Assembly (NCBI RefSeq): GCF_001637205.1
Contig: NZ_LVJH01000027.1
Coordinates: forward strand, 1-64,000
Reading direction: 5' to 3'
Source: Paenibacillus glacialis
GTDB lineage: Bacteria > Bacillota > Bacilli > Paenibacillales > Paenibacillaceae
Length of the DNA: 64,000 bases
A program made the position numbers and the translations under genes. Under the pieces are notes generated by a model. That model made no database searches. It was not told the DNA's origin and was given only the letters and a program-made list of their open reading frames with translations. This document shows positions 54,781-64,000 of this stretch, one piece after another. The stretch's first letter is position 1. Each line of letters begins with the position of its first letter.

Positions 54781-56157
54781 TTACAGATATGGAACTGAAA
54801 CCTTAAAAGTCGTTCCTTCTCCAATTATACTTGAGACTTCAATGGTTCCTTTATGCGAATGTATAATTTTCTGAGCAATCGAAAGCCCTAGACCGGTACT
54901 ATGGGTTTCTCGAGTTCGTGCCCGATCTACTTTATAGAATCGATCAAATATCATCGGTAGGTCTTCAGCATGAATACCTTCACCCGTATCAGATACCGTT
55001 ATCACACAATTTCCACTGTCAATATTCGCTGAAATTGTAATGGTCCCACCTTCGGGTGTATGTTTGATAGCATTGGATATTAGATTCATCCACACCTGAT
55101 ATAACAAGTCTGCATCACCCTGAATAGAAACATCTGGTAGTCTCAACCGAAGTGCCAATTGCTTATCTGTTAATTTCCACTCCATGATTTGAACAACTTG
55201 ACGTAATTGAGAGCGCAAGTCGAACGATTTCACCTGTAATGATTTGTGGTCATAATCCAAAGAAGATAAGGTGAGTAATTGCTTGCTAAGTAAGGATAGA
55301 CGGCGACACTCTTCTTCAATAATAGAGAGGTAATGCTCTTGTTGATCTTCAGGTAGCGATGAATCCTTAAGGGTATTAGCGAACCCCTGTATAGAGGTCA
55401 GAGGAGATTCGATTTCATGAGAAACGTTAGCGACAAATTCTTGTCTAGCTCGATTGGTCCGTTCAAGCTCTTGACTCATTGTCATGAAGTGAGAAGCTAG
55501 TTGACCAATTTCATCCCGCCTCGAAGTATTCAGTTTAATATCATAGCTTCCTTTAACAATCTTCTTGGTTGCCCCTGTTAGTCGAGTAATCGGTCTAACA
55601 ATGTGGAGTGCTGTGATCAATACGAAGCCTAAACAGAACAATAGGGTGACTCCAATGAGCATTGCAATAAATATACGTAGTTCACCAAATTGCACTTCCA
55701 CATCGGGACGCATAAACAAGGCATACCGTTCCCCATTCATATCAAGTGGGACACCTATGCTATTTCGTAATTGATTGTCAAAGAAACCTGTAATAAATGC
55801 CTCGTTCGGAAAATCTCCAACACCATGGTATATCTGTCCATCTAATACTTTTTGGAATTCTCCTTCTATTAACTCCACTTTACTAAAGGGTCTTCCGAAG
55901 AATCTTTCGTCTCCTTTACCATTACTTAAGTATATTTTGTATCCCAAAGAAGCTACGCTTTGTAAATACGCTTCAATCGACTCCGGATGTGATTCGTTAA
56001 ATCCCTTCAGTTGAAGAGCCATTTGAGTCAATTTTGCATCATTTAATGGCTTAAGCTTGGTGTGATAATGCACATTAGATACTAGAAATCCCAGAACACT
56101 ACTTACGAGAATAACGGAACAAAAAATGAGGCACATTCTTACATACAATGACTTCAT
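54781..56157 (-). CDS. Sensor histidine kinase
   Basis: This 458-aa protein has two membrane helices (about 8-28 and 160-184), an extracytoplasmic domain, HAMP, the HisKA site H247 (VSHEIESP) and ATPase boxes DTGEGI and STGLGLSIAQ. It overlaps the response regulator gene by 4 nt. Its sensor region is unlike known classes. It probably controls the surrounding envelope genes. Confidence 0.92.
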   Translation of the reverse strand: MKSLYVRMCLIFCSVILVSSVLGFLVSNVHYHTKLKPLNDAKLTQMALQLKGFNESHPESIEAYLQSVASLGYKIYLSNGKGDERFFGRPFSKVELIEGEFQKVLDGQIYHGVGDFPNEAFITGFFDNQLRNSIGVPLDMNGERYALFMRPDVEVQFGELRIFIAMLIGVTLLFCLGFVLITALHIVRPITRLTGATKKIVKGSYDIKLNTSRRDEIGQLASHFMTMSQELERTNRARQEFVANVSHEIESPLTSIQGFANTLKDSSLPEDQQEHYLSIIEEECRRLSLLSKQLLTLSSLDYDHKSLQVKSFDLRSQLRQVVQIMEWKLTDKQLALRLRLPDVSIQGDADLLYQVWMNLISNAIKHTPEGGTITISANIDSGNCVITVSDTGEGIHAEDLPMIFDRFYKVDRARTRETHSTGLGLSIAQKIIHSHKGTIEVSSIIGEGTTFKVSVPYL

Positions 56158-56831
56158 GAGGTGATTACCTCTACCTTATACCCAATTCCTCGAACCGTTC
56201 GAATGATAAAGTCTTCCTGGTAATCTAGGAATCGCTCACGTAAACGCTTGATGTGAACATCTACCGTTCGTTCGTCTCCTTCATAGTCTGCTCCCCATAC
56301 GAGCTCAATCAATTCACTACGAGAGAATAATCGACCCGGATATTGCGCTAACTGTGACAATAACTCAAATTCTTTCACCGGTAACAGTAGCACTTGTTGT
56401 CCATCCGTTATCTCATAATTCTTACGATCAATCATGAGCCGATTCAACCGAATCTTATCATCTGACGCTATGGAATAACGGCGAAATAACGCTGTAATAC
56501 GGAATAATAATTCCTCTGGTTCGAAAGGTTTCGTTACATAATCATCCGTACCTCGCAAATACCCTTGTTCCTTGTCACTTAACTGTTGACGTGCCGTGAG
56601 TAATATAATTGGAATATCATAGGTTTCACGAATGTATTGACACAGTTCGAGACCATCTATATTCGGCATCATGACATCTACAATAGCTAGATCAACCGTT
56701 GATTCTTTTAACTGATCTATTGCATCTTCTCCGTCCATTGCCTCAATCACACCATAACCATGACTGGTTAGAACATGTTTCAATAACATCCGAATATTCG
56801 GGTCATCGTCTGCGACCAATAGCTTTCTCAT
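56154..56831 (-). CDS. OmpR-family response regulator
   Basis: This 225-aa protein has the receiver with D52 (VDVMMP) and K102-region switch residues, and a winged-helix output domain (ERTVDVHIKRLRERFLDY). It forms a two-component system with the kinase encoded 3' of it. It follows the VanX-like gene by 15 nt, so the dipeptidase and the system may be one transcript. Confidence 0.93.
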   Translation of the reverse strand: MRKLLVADDDPNIRMLLKHVLTSHGYGVIEAMDGEDAIDQLKESTVDLAIVDVMMPNIDGLELCQYIRETYDIPIILLTARQQLSDKEQGYLRGTDDYVTKPFEPEELLFRITALFRRYSIASDDKIRLNRLMIDRKNYEITDGQQVLLLPVKEFELLSQLAQYPGRLFSRSELIELVWGADYEGDERTVDVHIKRLRERFLDYQEDFIIRTVRGIGYKVEVITS

Positions 56832-56846
56832 AATTCACTCTCCTTG

Positions 56847-57596
56847 TTACTCCACATCGAAATTGAAATACTGCTTTGGAAAAGGTTCATTCATTAATGA
56901 ATAATGCCACCATTCCTTGCTATAAGGCTTGAATCCATACTTCACCATAGCGTTCTTAAGTAAATTACGATTAGCTGTCTGTTGTTTGCTAATAAGCTTC
57001 GTGCCGTGATAAGAGATATCTCCAAAGAAATCAAATGGACCTCCCATATCCACTGCTTTACCCGTTGATTTGTGAACAAGAGACAGGTCAACTGTGCTGC
57101 CTCTTGTATGTCCTGATTTACTGGAAATAAACCCCATATTGAACAAGTTACGTTTATTGAGCAACGGATAGAATTCTTTCTTCATCTTGGTATCCTTTGC
57201 ATCCTTTGACCATCTTACGAAATCATTGACCCCTTTTTGCGGACGATAAGCATCATATATTAGTAGAAGATACCCTTTCTTCTCCAACTCATCGCTAACT
57301 TTCTTTAGTGCTGTAGCTCCCTTTAGCGACATGATCGCTAGAGGTGCCTTGTACCCATCAATTCTTTTCCCTACAAAATTATATTCTCCGTAATACCTTA
57401 TGTCATAGTGTGCAGAAGGAATGATGTCATCTAAATAGACAAATCCCTTAGGTAACGCGTTTTTCTTCTCGACCTTTAGTTCAGGTACGACCAGTGATTG
57501 AGCACTTACGGGTTGTCCACAAATTAATGATGTAAGGAATACGCTAACCAACAATGCACTTAAAGTCATTTTCAATTCCCATCCAAAGGGTTTCAT
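56847..57596 (-). CDS. VanX-like D-Ala-D-Ala dipeptidase, secreted
   Basis: This 249-aa M15 peptidase has a signal peptide (to about 32), zinc ligands H163, D170 and H231 with the spacing found in VanX, catalytic E228 (KEWWHYS) and R118 (DAYRPQ). It should cleave D-Ala-D-Ala. Since it is exported, its substrate is probably peptidoglycan or its turnover products and not the cytoplasmic pool that vancomycin-resistance VanX acts on. Its ATG touches the stop of the ABC-F gene. Confidence 0.87.
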   Translation of the reverse strand: MKPFGWELKMTLSALLVSVFLTSLICGQPVSAQSLVVPELKVEKKNALPKGFVYLDDIIPSAHYDIRYYGEYNFVGKRIDGYKAPLAIMSLKGATALKKVSDELEKKGYLLLIYDAYRPQKGVNDFVRWSKDAKDTKMKKEFYPLLNKRNLFNMGFISSKSGHTRGSTVDLSLVHKSTGKAVDMGGPFDFFGDISYHGTKLISKQQTANRNLLKNAMVKYGFKPYSKEWWHYSLMNEPFPKQYFNFDVE

Positions 57597-59168
57597 CTAT
57601 ACGTTCTCCTCACTTATTCCCAAGATAGGATCGAAGGTAAGCATCTTGGTCGCTATTTTATCTATGAAGAATCGATCATGACTTACCGTAATGACAGCGC
57701 CAGGGAAATGAATAAGTGCCTGCTCCATGACTTGAATGCTTGTTAGATCAAGGTGATTAGTAGGTTCATCCAATATAATGACCGTAGCTCCTGAGAGGAG
57801 ACATTTGGCTAGCGCCACTCGGGCTTGCTGCCCACCTGATAGACTACCGATGACTTTGCTTAGATCTATTTCCGAGAATTGAAGCATCGTTAGGAATTTG
57901 TTTACTTTTTTCCGAGTCGCATTTAAACCAAGTCCCGAGATGTTTACTGCATGGCTAACGGTATCTTTACGGTCAAGCTCGTCCCACATCCGATTGAAGT
58001 AGGCGTAGCTTACACCCTTCTCCCAAATCACTTCTCCAGATTCTGGTGTCTCTTGACCCGTAAGAACCTTAATAAGTGTCGACTTCCCGCTTCCATTAGG
58101 ACCCACTATGGCCAAACGATCTTCCTTCTGAATGTCAAAGCTGATGTTCTCGAATATAGAGCGTCCGTCATATGTCTGTCCGATTCCTTTCACTTCACAC
58201 AACTTGTCTGGGAACCGTAAATTTTCATAAATGTCTGTGATAAGTACGTTCACAGGATGAGGATCAACGCGCTTCTTCATATCAGTAAGTTTACGTGAGA
58301 GTCGGTCTTTGGAAGTCTTTTTCTGCGAACGACTATCGATAGCCTCAGATTCCATAATGAGAAGTTCTTCCTCCCATTCGAATTGGCGATCCAATACTTT
58401 CTTACGCATCTTCTTCTTCCGTATGTAATCCGTATAATTACCGTCGTATTCTTGAAAATGATAATTCTCGATTTCAATCGTTCGCGTAACTACTCTATCG
58501 ATAAATTGTCGATCATGCGACACCAAGATCATCGCCCCATTGAAGCGGTGTAACCACTGCTCTAGCCACACAATACCTTCTATATCCAGAAAGTTCGTCG
58601 GTTCATCAAGCAATACGACATCCGGCATCTCAATTAGCATTTTAGCTAGTGCAGCACGGTTTCTCCAACCTCCAGATAACTCATCAACGGGTTGATTGCG
58701 CGATCTTTCATTGAAACCCAACTTCGTTAGAACAGTATCAATCTCGACAGATACATTCCAACCGTCCAAATGCTCCATTTGTTCAAAAAGCTCTGCTTGG
58801 CGTTCTAATAGTCGATCCATTTGAGCGTCATCTGTTACTATACCTAGGTTTTCTCCTATTTCCGATAGTTCCCGTTCTATAAGTGCAACCTGCTCGAAGC
58901 ATAATTCTAACTCCTGCTGAACAGACAACCCTCCATTTAATTCAGAGAATTGAGAGAAGTAACTGATCTTCACTTGAGGATCCAATTCCACTTTGCCAGC
59001 AGTAGGCTCCTCTTTACCCATAATCAGCTTAAATACCGTCGATTTCCCAGCACCATTTCGCCCAATTAGTCCTATACGTTCACCTTTGCTTACGCGAAAA
59101 TATATATCCCGAAAAATCAGTGTATCTTCATATTTCTTAGTTACATTCTCCAAACGAATAACGCTCAT
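57597..59168 (-). CDS. ABC-F family ribosome-associated ATPase
   Basis: This 523-aa protein has two ATPase cassettes: Walker A GRNGAGKST and GPNGSGKST, signatures LSGGWRNRAALAKM and LSGGQQARVALAKC. No membrane helix is present. The linker between them is rich in charged residues. ABC-F proteins protect ribosomes from antibiotics or act in translation. It shares a stop-start junction with the VanX-like gene. A TATAAT lies upstream on the minus strand. Confidence 0.9.
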   Translation of the reverse strand: MSVIRLENVTKKYEDTLIFRDIYFRVSKGERIGLIGRNGAGKSTVFKLIMGKEEPTAGKVELDPQVKISYFSQFSELNGGLSVQQELELCFEQVALIERELSEIGENLGIVTDDAQMDRLLERQAELFEQMEHLDGWNVSVEIDTVLTKLGFNERSRNQPVDELSGGWRNRAALAKMLIEMPDVVLLDEPTNFLDIEGIVWLEQWLHRFNGAMILVSHDRQFIDRVVTRTIEIENYHFQEYDGNYTDYIRKKKMRKKVLDRQFEWEEELLIMESEAIDSRSQKKTSKDRLSRKLTDMKKRVDPHPVNVLITDIYENLRFPDKLCEVKGIGQTYDGRSIFENISFDIQKEDRLAIVGPNGSGKSTLIKVLTGQETPESGEVIWEKGVSYAYFNRMWDELDRKDTVSHAVNISGLGLNATRKKVNKFLTMLQFSEIDLSKVIGSLSGGQQARVALAKCLLSGATVIILDEPTNHLDLTSIQVMEQALIHFPGAVITVSHDRFFIDKIATKMLTFDPILGISEENV

Positions 59169-59370
59169 GTCAGTTTACCCCTCTAGTCTCTCTATTATAT
59201 TTAAAATAATGTTGTTGGATATCAGAGTGAACACTTCATCCGCTCAAGCGTGATTATATCACTATATCGCTAACCATACATACTCCATTGATATAAGACA
59301 GACTGTTCATTGGCTTGAAGCGACGATTTAACTCTCGCTTATACTCGCTTCACGCTCATACAATATAAAT

Positions 59371-59401
59371 ACGACCAAGTGAAGTAGATTCACTTGGCCG
59401 T
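59371..59401. terminator. Hairpin after pdp
   Basis: ACGACCAAGTGA pairs with TTCACTTGGCCGT around 6 nt. The T-run is better on the plus strand than the minus strand, but its place after pdp makes it the likely end of the nucleoside operon. Confidence 0.6.
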
Positions 59402-59444
59402 AGACGTTTTTACTTGTATATATAGTTTAGGCTGCGTTTCTTTA

Positions 59445-60749
59445 TTATTCCGTTACGATATCGTAGATAAGTACAAGTGGTTCCGCATGGTCACCAATGC
59501 GAATATTTTCATAAATTTTCGTTATGACATCATTCACATTTTCTCGGTTTGAATGAATCGTTAGAAGGGATTCTCCCGCTTTTACAGGATCACCAACTTT
59601 TTTGTTCAGCATAATACCTACGGCTAAATCGATTTCCGATTCTTTTGTTGCTCTGCCAGCACCTAACAACATCGCAGCGATACCAATCTCATCCGCTACA
59701 ATTTCAGCTACTACGCCGTTCACTTTAGCAGGAACTTCAATTAGATATTTCGCTTGTGGCAATTTCTCCGGATGGTCTACTACAGACGCATCTCCACCTT
59801 GGTTGGTGATAAATTCTTTGAATTTATCTAATGCTTTACCATTTAGCATAACTTCTTTCAACATTTCTTCGGCTTCTTCAAGTGAACTTGCTTTATTCGC
59901 TAGAAACACCATTTGACGCCCCAAAGCTAGGCACAGTTCTTCCAAGTCTTTAGGACCTTTCCCTTGCAAAGTATCAATCGCTTCTTTCACTTCAAGCGCG
60001 TTACCAATGGCTAACCCAAGAGGTTGACTCATATCTGAAATAACGGCCATCGTCTTGCGACCTACATTATTACCAATACTAACCATCGCATGAGCAAGTT
60101 CTTTAGCATCATCTACAGTCTTCATAAATGCACCTGCTCCTGTTTTCACATCCAGAACAATGGCATCCGCTCCAGCAGCAATTTTCTTACTCATAATGGA
60201 GCTAGCAATAAGTGCAATCGAATCGACCGTCGCAGTTACATCACGTAGCGCATACAACTTCTTATCCGCAGGTGTAAGATTTCCAGACTGACCGATGACA
60301 GCGATCTTATCCTTATTCACCAAGTTTATGAATTCCTCTTTAGTAATCTCCACATGGAACCCTTCAATAGCTTCCAATTTATCGATCGTACCACCTGTAT
60401 GACCCAACCCACGTCCTGACATCTTCGCAACCGGAATATCCAGTGCAGCAACAAGAGGAGCAAGAACTAAAGTAGTTGTATCGCCTACTCCGCCTGTGGA
60501 GTGCTTATCTACCTTCACGCCTTCAATGGCGGACAAGTCAATCGTATCCCCTGAATTCACGATTGCCATTGTCAAATCAGCCCGTTCACGCTCCGTCATA
60601 TCCTGGAAAAATATTGCCATCGCCAAAGCACTAACTTGATAATCTGGAATTTCATCGTTCGTATAACCTTCAATAATGAAATTAATTTCCTCTGTCGTTA
60701 GTTCTTTACCGTCACGTTTTTTTGCAATAAGATCAACCATTCTCATCAT
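59445..60749 (-). CDS. pdp: Pyrimidine-nucleoside phosphorylase
   Basis: This 434-aa phosphorylase has [12 protein letters not shown] and [19 protein letters not shown], the phosphate and nucleoside binding signature of thymidine/pyrimidine-nucleoside phosphorylases. It splits uridine or thymidine to base and (deoxy)ribose-1-phosphate. It follows deoB by 43 nt and ends the deo operon. Confidence 0.95.
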   Translation of the reverse strand: MMRMVDLIAKKRDGKELTTEEINFIIEGYTNDEIPDYQVSALAMAIFFQDMTERERADLTMAIVNSGDTIDLSAIEGVKVDKHSTGGVGDTTTLVLAPLVAALDIPVAKMSGRGLGHTGGTIDKLEAIEGFHVEITKEEFINLVNKDKIAVIGQSGNLTPADKKLYALRDVTATVDSIALIASSIMSKKIAAGADAIVLDVKTGAGAFMKTVDDAKELAHAMVSIGNNVGRKTMAVISDMSQPLGLAIGNALEVKEAIDTLQGKGPKDLEELCLALGRQMVFLANKASSLEEAEEMLKEVMLNGKALDKFKEFITNQGGDASVVDHPEKLPQAKYLIEVPAKVNGVVAEIVADEIGIAAMLLGAGRATKESEIDLAVGIMLNKKVGDPVKAGESLLTIHSNRENVNDVITKIYENIRIGDHAEPLVLIYDIVTE

Positions 60750-60792
60750 ATATTCTCCTCGCAGTTCGTTATTTATTGTACTATCTAATGAC

Positions 60793-61977
60793 TTATTTCA
60801 AATCTAATAAAAAGCTCTTACCATGCTGTGGCATCGTAACTTCGAAATTTTCGGCAATTGTTGCGCCAATATCAGCAAAAGTTTCCCGTATAGATAGTGC
60901 CTGACCGCCTTGTTTAAATCGTGGAGAATACACCAAGAGTGGAACATATTCACGAGTATGGTCCGTTCCACGATAGGTCGGATCATTCCCATGATCTGCT
61001 GTGAGGATTAGAAGGTCATCCTCAGTCATTTTGGCGAATACTTCTGGTAAGCGGGTATCATAATCCTCTAAAGCTTGACCATACCCTTTGGGATCACGAC
61101 GATGTCCATATAATGCATCAAAATCAACTAGATTTAAGAAGCTAAATCCATGGAACGATTCATCGAAAGTCGCAATAAATTTATCCATACCATCTGAATT
61201 AGAATCCGTACGCACGACCTGGGTTACTCCTTCACCGTCAAATATATCTGAAATTTTCCCTAGGGCAATGACATCATGACCTGCATCTTTCAATGCATTC
61301 ATGATCGTGGGATTGAACGGTTTCAAGGCATAGTCATGACGGTTGGAAGTTCGTTTGAACTCTCCTATTTCACCAATAAAGGGTCTCGCGATAATTCTGC
61401 CTAACATGTACGGATCTTCTAATGTTATCTTTCTGCAAAATTCACAAATCTCATATAATTCCTTCAGTGGCACGATGTCTTCGTGTGCTGCGATTTGCAG
61501 CACTGAATCGGCAGAAGTATAGACAATTAAAGCGCCTGTCTTGACATGCTCTTCACCGAGTTCTTCAATAATCTCCGTTCCGCTCGCAGGCTTGTTTCCA
61601 ATAACTTTGCGGCCAGTTTTCTCTTCAATTTGAGAAATAAGCTCAACAGGGAAGCCATTCTCAAAGACACGAAATGGCGTATCAATTCTTAAACCCATCA
61701 TTTCCCAGTGTCCAGTCATTGTATCCTTACCACTAGAAACTTCTTGCATCTTTGTGTAATACGCGAGTGGTTGCTCGGCAATTGGAATCCCTTTGATCTC
61801 CTCAATATTAGATAACCCAAGTTTAGCCATATTCGGCATGTTCAGCCCTCCACATTCACGGGCAATATGTCCTAAAGTATCAACATCAAAATCATCAAAT
61901 TGAGCTGCATCAGGTGCTGCTCCGATTCCTACCGAGTCCAAAACAATCAAGTGAATCCGTTTAAATGCTGTCATCAT
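60793..61977 (-). CDS. deoB: Phosphopentomutase
   Basis: This 394-aa mutase has [13 protein letters not shown] at the start (metal-binding Asp) and DHGNDPT and HTREYVPLL in the C-terminal metal region. It converts (deoxy)ribose-1-phosphate to the 5-phosphate, supplying deoC. It lies 35 nt after nupC. Confidence 0.95.
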   Translation of the reverse strand: MMTAFKRIHLIVLDSVGIGAAPDAAQFDDFDVDTLGHIARECGGLNMPNMAKLGLSNIEEIKGIPIAEQPLAYYTKMQEVSSGKDTMTGHWEMMGLRIDTPFRVFENGFPVELISQIEEKTGRKVIGNKPASGTEIIEELGEEHVKTGALIVYTSADSVLQIAAHEDIVPLKELYEICEFCRKITLEDPYMLGRIIARPFIGEIGEFKRTSNRHDYALKPFNPTIMNALKDAGHDVIALGKISDIFDGEGVTQVVRTDSNSDGMDKFIATFDESFHGFSFLNLVDFDALYGHRRDPKGYGQALEDYDTRLPEVFAKMTEDDLLILTADHGNDPTYRGTDHTREYVPLLVYSPRFKQGGQALSIRETFADIGATIAENFEVTMPQHGKSFLLDLK

Positions 61978-62012
61978 TGATTCCTTCCTTTCTTAACTGA
62001 GTCTCTGTTATC

Positions 62013-63194
62013 CTATTTAATAAATATCCCAGCAACCGTTGCAGAAAGAATGCTAACTAAGGTTGCTCCATATAGTAATTTCAGACCAAAACGTGCTACA
62101 ACATTCCCTTGCTTCTCACTTAGACCTTTTACTGCACCGGCGATAATACCGATGGACGAGAAATTTGCGAACGAAACAAGGAATACAGATATAATCCCAA
62201 CTGTGCGTGAGGATAGATCGGTGTACTTACCAAGCTCAAGCATGGCAACGAACTCATTGGAGACCATTTTTGTAGCCATAATACTCCCCGCATCAACTGT
62301 TTCTTTCCATGGAACACCCATGATGAAAGCGAATGGCGCAAAAATGTAACCGAGTAATTGTTGAAACGATACTCCGAAGATGCCACTAAAGAGCCCGTTA
62401 ATCAGTGCGATTAAAGCCACAAAACCAATTAACATCGCGGCTACTACAATAGCGACTTTGAAGCCGTCCATGATATATTCCCCAAGCATTTCAAAAAACG
62501 ATTGTTTTTCTTCTGCCTGCATCTCTATAATATCCTCATCTTTCTCGACGGTATAAGGATTTAGGATAGAACTAATAATAAATCCACCAAACAAGTTAAG
62601 AACAAGCGCCGTTACTACATATTTGGCATCTATTATTGCCATATATGATCCTACAATGGACATGGATACTGTAGACATTGCGGAGGCGCATAATGTATAG
62701 AGCCGATGTTTTGGTAGCATACCTATCTGTTTTTTAACAGAAATGAATACCTCGGATTGTCCCAAAACAGCGGAAGCAACCGCATTATACGATTCCAACT
62801 TACCCATACCATTCACCTTGCTTAGAACAAGACCAATATATTTAATAATGAAGGGTAAAACTTTGATGTACTGCAAAATTCCAATGAGGGCTGAAATAAA
62901 CACAATCGGCAATAACACCGATATAAAGAACGAGAATTGCCCTTCGTTAAGAACCCCACCAAATACAAAGTCAACACCAACTGCTGCATACTCCAACAAT
63001 TTCTCAAATACACTTGAAACACCTTTAATTAAGTAAGCTCCCACAACTGTATTTAATAACACAGCCGCTAAAATGAACTGTAAGATAATCATGACAATCA
63101 ATGGTCGATAGCGGATATCCCTTTTATTGTTGCTTCCGATGTACGAAAGCCCAAAAACAATAAGTATGCCAAGTATAACAAGTAAGTATCTCAT
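62013..63194 (-). CDS. nupC: Concentrative nucleoside transporter (NupC type)
   Basis: This 393-aa CNT-family protein has ten to twelve membrane helices and the motifs [25 protein letters not shown], and [18 protein letters not shown] [12 protein letters not shown]. It brings in nucleosides with protons. It lies 85 nt after cdd, with a cre-like site in that spacer. Confidence 0.92.
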   Translation of the reverse strand: MRYLLVILGILIVFGLSYIGSNNKRDIRYRPLIVMIILQFILAAVLLNTVVGAYLIKGVSSVFEKLLEYAAVGVDFVFGGVLNEGQFSFFISVLLPIVFISALIGILQYIKVLPFIIKYIGLVLSKVNGMGKLESYNAVASAVLGQSEVFISVKKQIGMLPKHRLYTLCASAMSTVSMSIVGSYMAIIDAKYVVTALVLNLFGGFIISSILNPYTVEKDEDIIEMQAEEKQSFFEMLGEYIMDGFKVAIVVAAMLIGFVALIALINGLFSGIFGVSFQQLLGYIFAPFAFIMGVPWKETVDAGSIMATKMVSNEFVAMLELGKYTDLSSRTVGIISVFLVSFANFSSIGIIAGAVKGLSEKQGNVVARFGLKLLYGATLVSILSATVAGIFIK

Positions 63195-63241
63195 GTTGTG
63201 TATTTCTCCTAGTAAATAATTGAGTTATATTACATTAAAAT

Positions 63242-63258
63242 GGTGTGAAGCGCTTACA
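63242..63258. promoter_or_regulatory. Candidate catabolite responsive element
   Basis: GGTGTGAAGCGCTTACA contains the core AAGCGCTT and a good right half GCTTACA of the cre consensus; the left half differs by an inserted G. It lies 48 nt before nupC, so CcpA repression from within the operon is possible. Confidence 0.4.
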
Positions 63259-63279
63259 TATTTGACCAAAAAAACCAAA

Positions 63280-63675
63280 TTATTTATTCATATCCTTAGA
63301 TTGGAATGCTCCCGGCAAAAGCTGTGCCATGGTCCATTCTTCTGTATTTCCATGCAGATTCGTTAAATAAATCTTGGTATTCTCATCACAAAACTCCGCC
63401 AATACTTGCCGGCAGGCACCACAAGGTGAAACGGGACCTTCTGTATCTGCTACCACAGCAATGGCTTCAATAATATGTTCTCCTTCTGAGACTGCTTTAA
63501 AAATAGCTGTACGTTCTGCACAATTAGTTAGTCCAAAAGAAGCATTCTCAATATTACATCCTGTATAAATCCGCTTGCTTCCTGTTAATACAGCAGCTCC
63601 AACTGCAAAATGGGAATATGGGATATGGGCATGCTTTCGTGCCTCTATTGCTTCTTTAATCAACTGTTCCTTCAT
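63280..63675 (-). CDS. cdd: Cytidine deaminase
   Basis: This 131-aa deaminase has the zinc motif C52, E54 (NCAERTA) and C85-C88 (PCGAC). It converts cytidine and deoxycytidine to (deoxy)uridine. ATG at 63675 is used, since GGGGGAATAACA precedes it; a longer frame lacks a site. It is part of the deo operon. Confidence 0.95.
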   Translation of the reverse strand: MKEQLIKEAIEARKHAHIPYSHFAVGAAVLTGSKRIYTGCNIENASFGLTNCAERTAIFKAVSEGEHIIEAIAVVADTEGPVSPCGACRQVLAEFCDENTKIYLTNLHGNTEEWTMAQLLPGAFQSKDMNK

Positions 63676-63732
63676 TGTTATTCCCCCTGTAAGGCTGCTC
63701 CATGATGGAGCAGCACAGATATACAAATATAA

Positions 63733-64000
63733 TTAGTACGACGACGATGATTGCTCGCCTTCCATTATTTTCACGCCTGAACTAGCACCGATTCTGGATG
63801 CACCTGCCGCAATCAATTTTTCCATATCTTCAAGGTTGCGAACTCCTCCGGAAGCTTTAACTCCGATATTTTCACCTACAGTTTTGCGCATCAGAGCCAC
63901 ATCCTCAACCGTTGCTCCTCCAGTCGAGAATCCCGTCGATGTTTTAACAAATTCAGCCCCAGCTTTAACCGATAGTTCACAAGCCAATTTCTTTTCTTCA
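63733..64000 (-). CDS. deoC: Deoxyribose-phosphate aldolase, C-terminal part
   Basis: The frame runs past the window edge and the start is not included. The visible part has the Schiff-base lysine segment [14 protein letters not shown] and the second lysine GVKASGGVR. The enzyme splits deoxyribose-5-phosphate to glyceraldehyde-3-phosphate and acetaldehyde. It leads the operon deoC-cdd-nupC-deoB-pdp. Confidence 0.93.
   Translation of the reverse strand, partial: EEKKLACELSVKAGAEFVKTSTGFSTGGATVEDVALMRKTVGENIGVKASGGVRNLEDMEKLIAAGASRIGASSGVKIMEGEQSSSSY

Noticed and set aside
59169..59444. Short reading frames (7-8 codons) upstream of the ABC-F gene that could be an attenuator leader, as in some antibiotic-resistance ABC-F genes.
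   Set aside because: The peptides are very short, sites are weak, and I found no convincing terminator/anti-terminator pair. It may merit a structure search, but is not supported as a feature.
1..64000. tRNA, rRNA, CRISPR array or phage genome.
   Set aside because: No cloverleaf-like CCA ends, rRNA segments, regular direct repeats with spacers or phage structural genes were seen on either strand. A scan with covariance models and repeat finders would be decisive.

Overview
The window looks like chromosome of a low-G+C, spore-forming firmicute of the Paenibacillus type. The evidence is strong GGAGG-type ribosome binding sites with frequent GTG and TTG starts, a CYP102 (P450 BM3-like) fatty acid hydroxylase, a SpoVB-type flippase, Bacillus-style AdaA/Ogt, DUF1036 and DUF4179 proteins, and decayed IS1182 and IS3 elements. 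The assignment to Paenibacillus is an inference from gene content, not a database result. I saw no rRNA, tRNA or CRISPR array.

Layout. 0-4.3 kb: gene remnants, an unknown 376-aa protein, a DoxX protein and a multidrug MFS pump opposite a MarR repressor with two matching operator-like sites. 4.4-9.5 kb (minus strand): a DNA alkylation repair cluster, adaA, then ogt, a 2OG-Fe(II) oxygenase, an SPL-type radical SAM protein, ybaK, alkA and alkD. The upstream regions of adaA and ogt share a 69-nt block (61 of 69 bases identical) with a TATAAT box and no good -35 box, which suggests AdaA-activated promoters. 9.6-12.1 kb: an SpeE-like methyltransferase-fold protein, an AraC regulator, and a VOC protein with a decayed tandem copy. 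12.1-19.7 kb: an island between two IS remnants, holding a palindromic G+C-rich element, an NRPS condensation-domain fragment, a broken glycine-rich peptide gene, a FtsX-type ABC exporter and a GntR-ABC operon. 19.7-24.1 kb: Cu/Zn superoxide dismutase, DUF421, a broken DUF4179 paralogue, a 55-aa gene and a DUF1835 protein.

24.1-27.4 kb: an arsenic locus (arsR-arsB opposite a cysteine-rich MarR regulator and arsM). 27.4-35.8 kb: metallophosphoesterase, DUF423, DUF5316, Gfo/Idh/MocA oxidoreductase opposite a WYL regulator, a drug-type ABC transporter, and an ArsR-MFS pair. 35.9-48.9 kb: the P450-reductase fusion, small genes, an alpha/beta hydrolase, an ECF sigma/anti-sigma pair (the sigma gene appears to start at ATT), a methyltransferase, ferritin, a kinase-like phosphotransferase, a LysR/CynX-type pair and two DUF1036 paralogues.

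49-59.2 kb (all minus): a cell envelope block with ABC-F protein, secreted VanX-like dipeptidase, two-component system, a secreted histidine-rich pentad-repeat protein ending in an MPKSG motif, a class F sortase, an amidase, a flippase and a MacB-like ABC pair. 59.4-64 kb: a nucleoside salvage operon deoC-cdd-nupC-deoB-pdp with a cre-like site; deoC runs off the window end.

The three most interesting units are the AdaA-linked repair operon, the sortase F/His-rich pentad protein unit, and the ATT-started sigma factor. No calculation beyond reading and hand alignment was possible.
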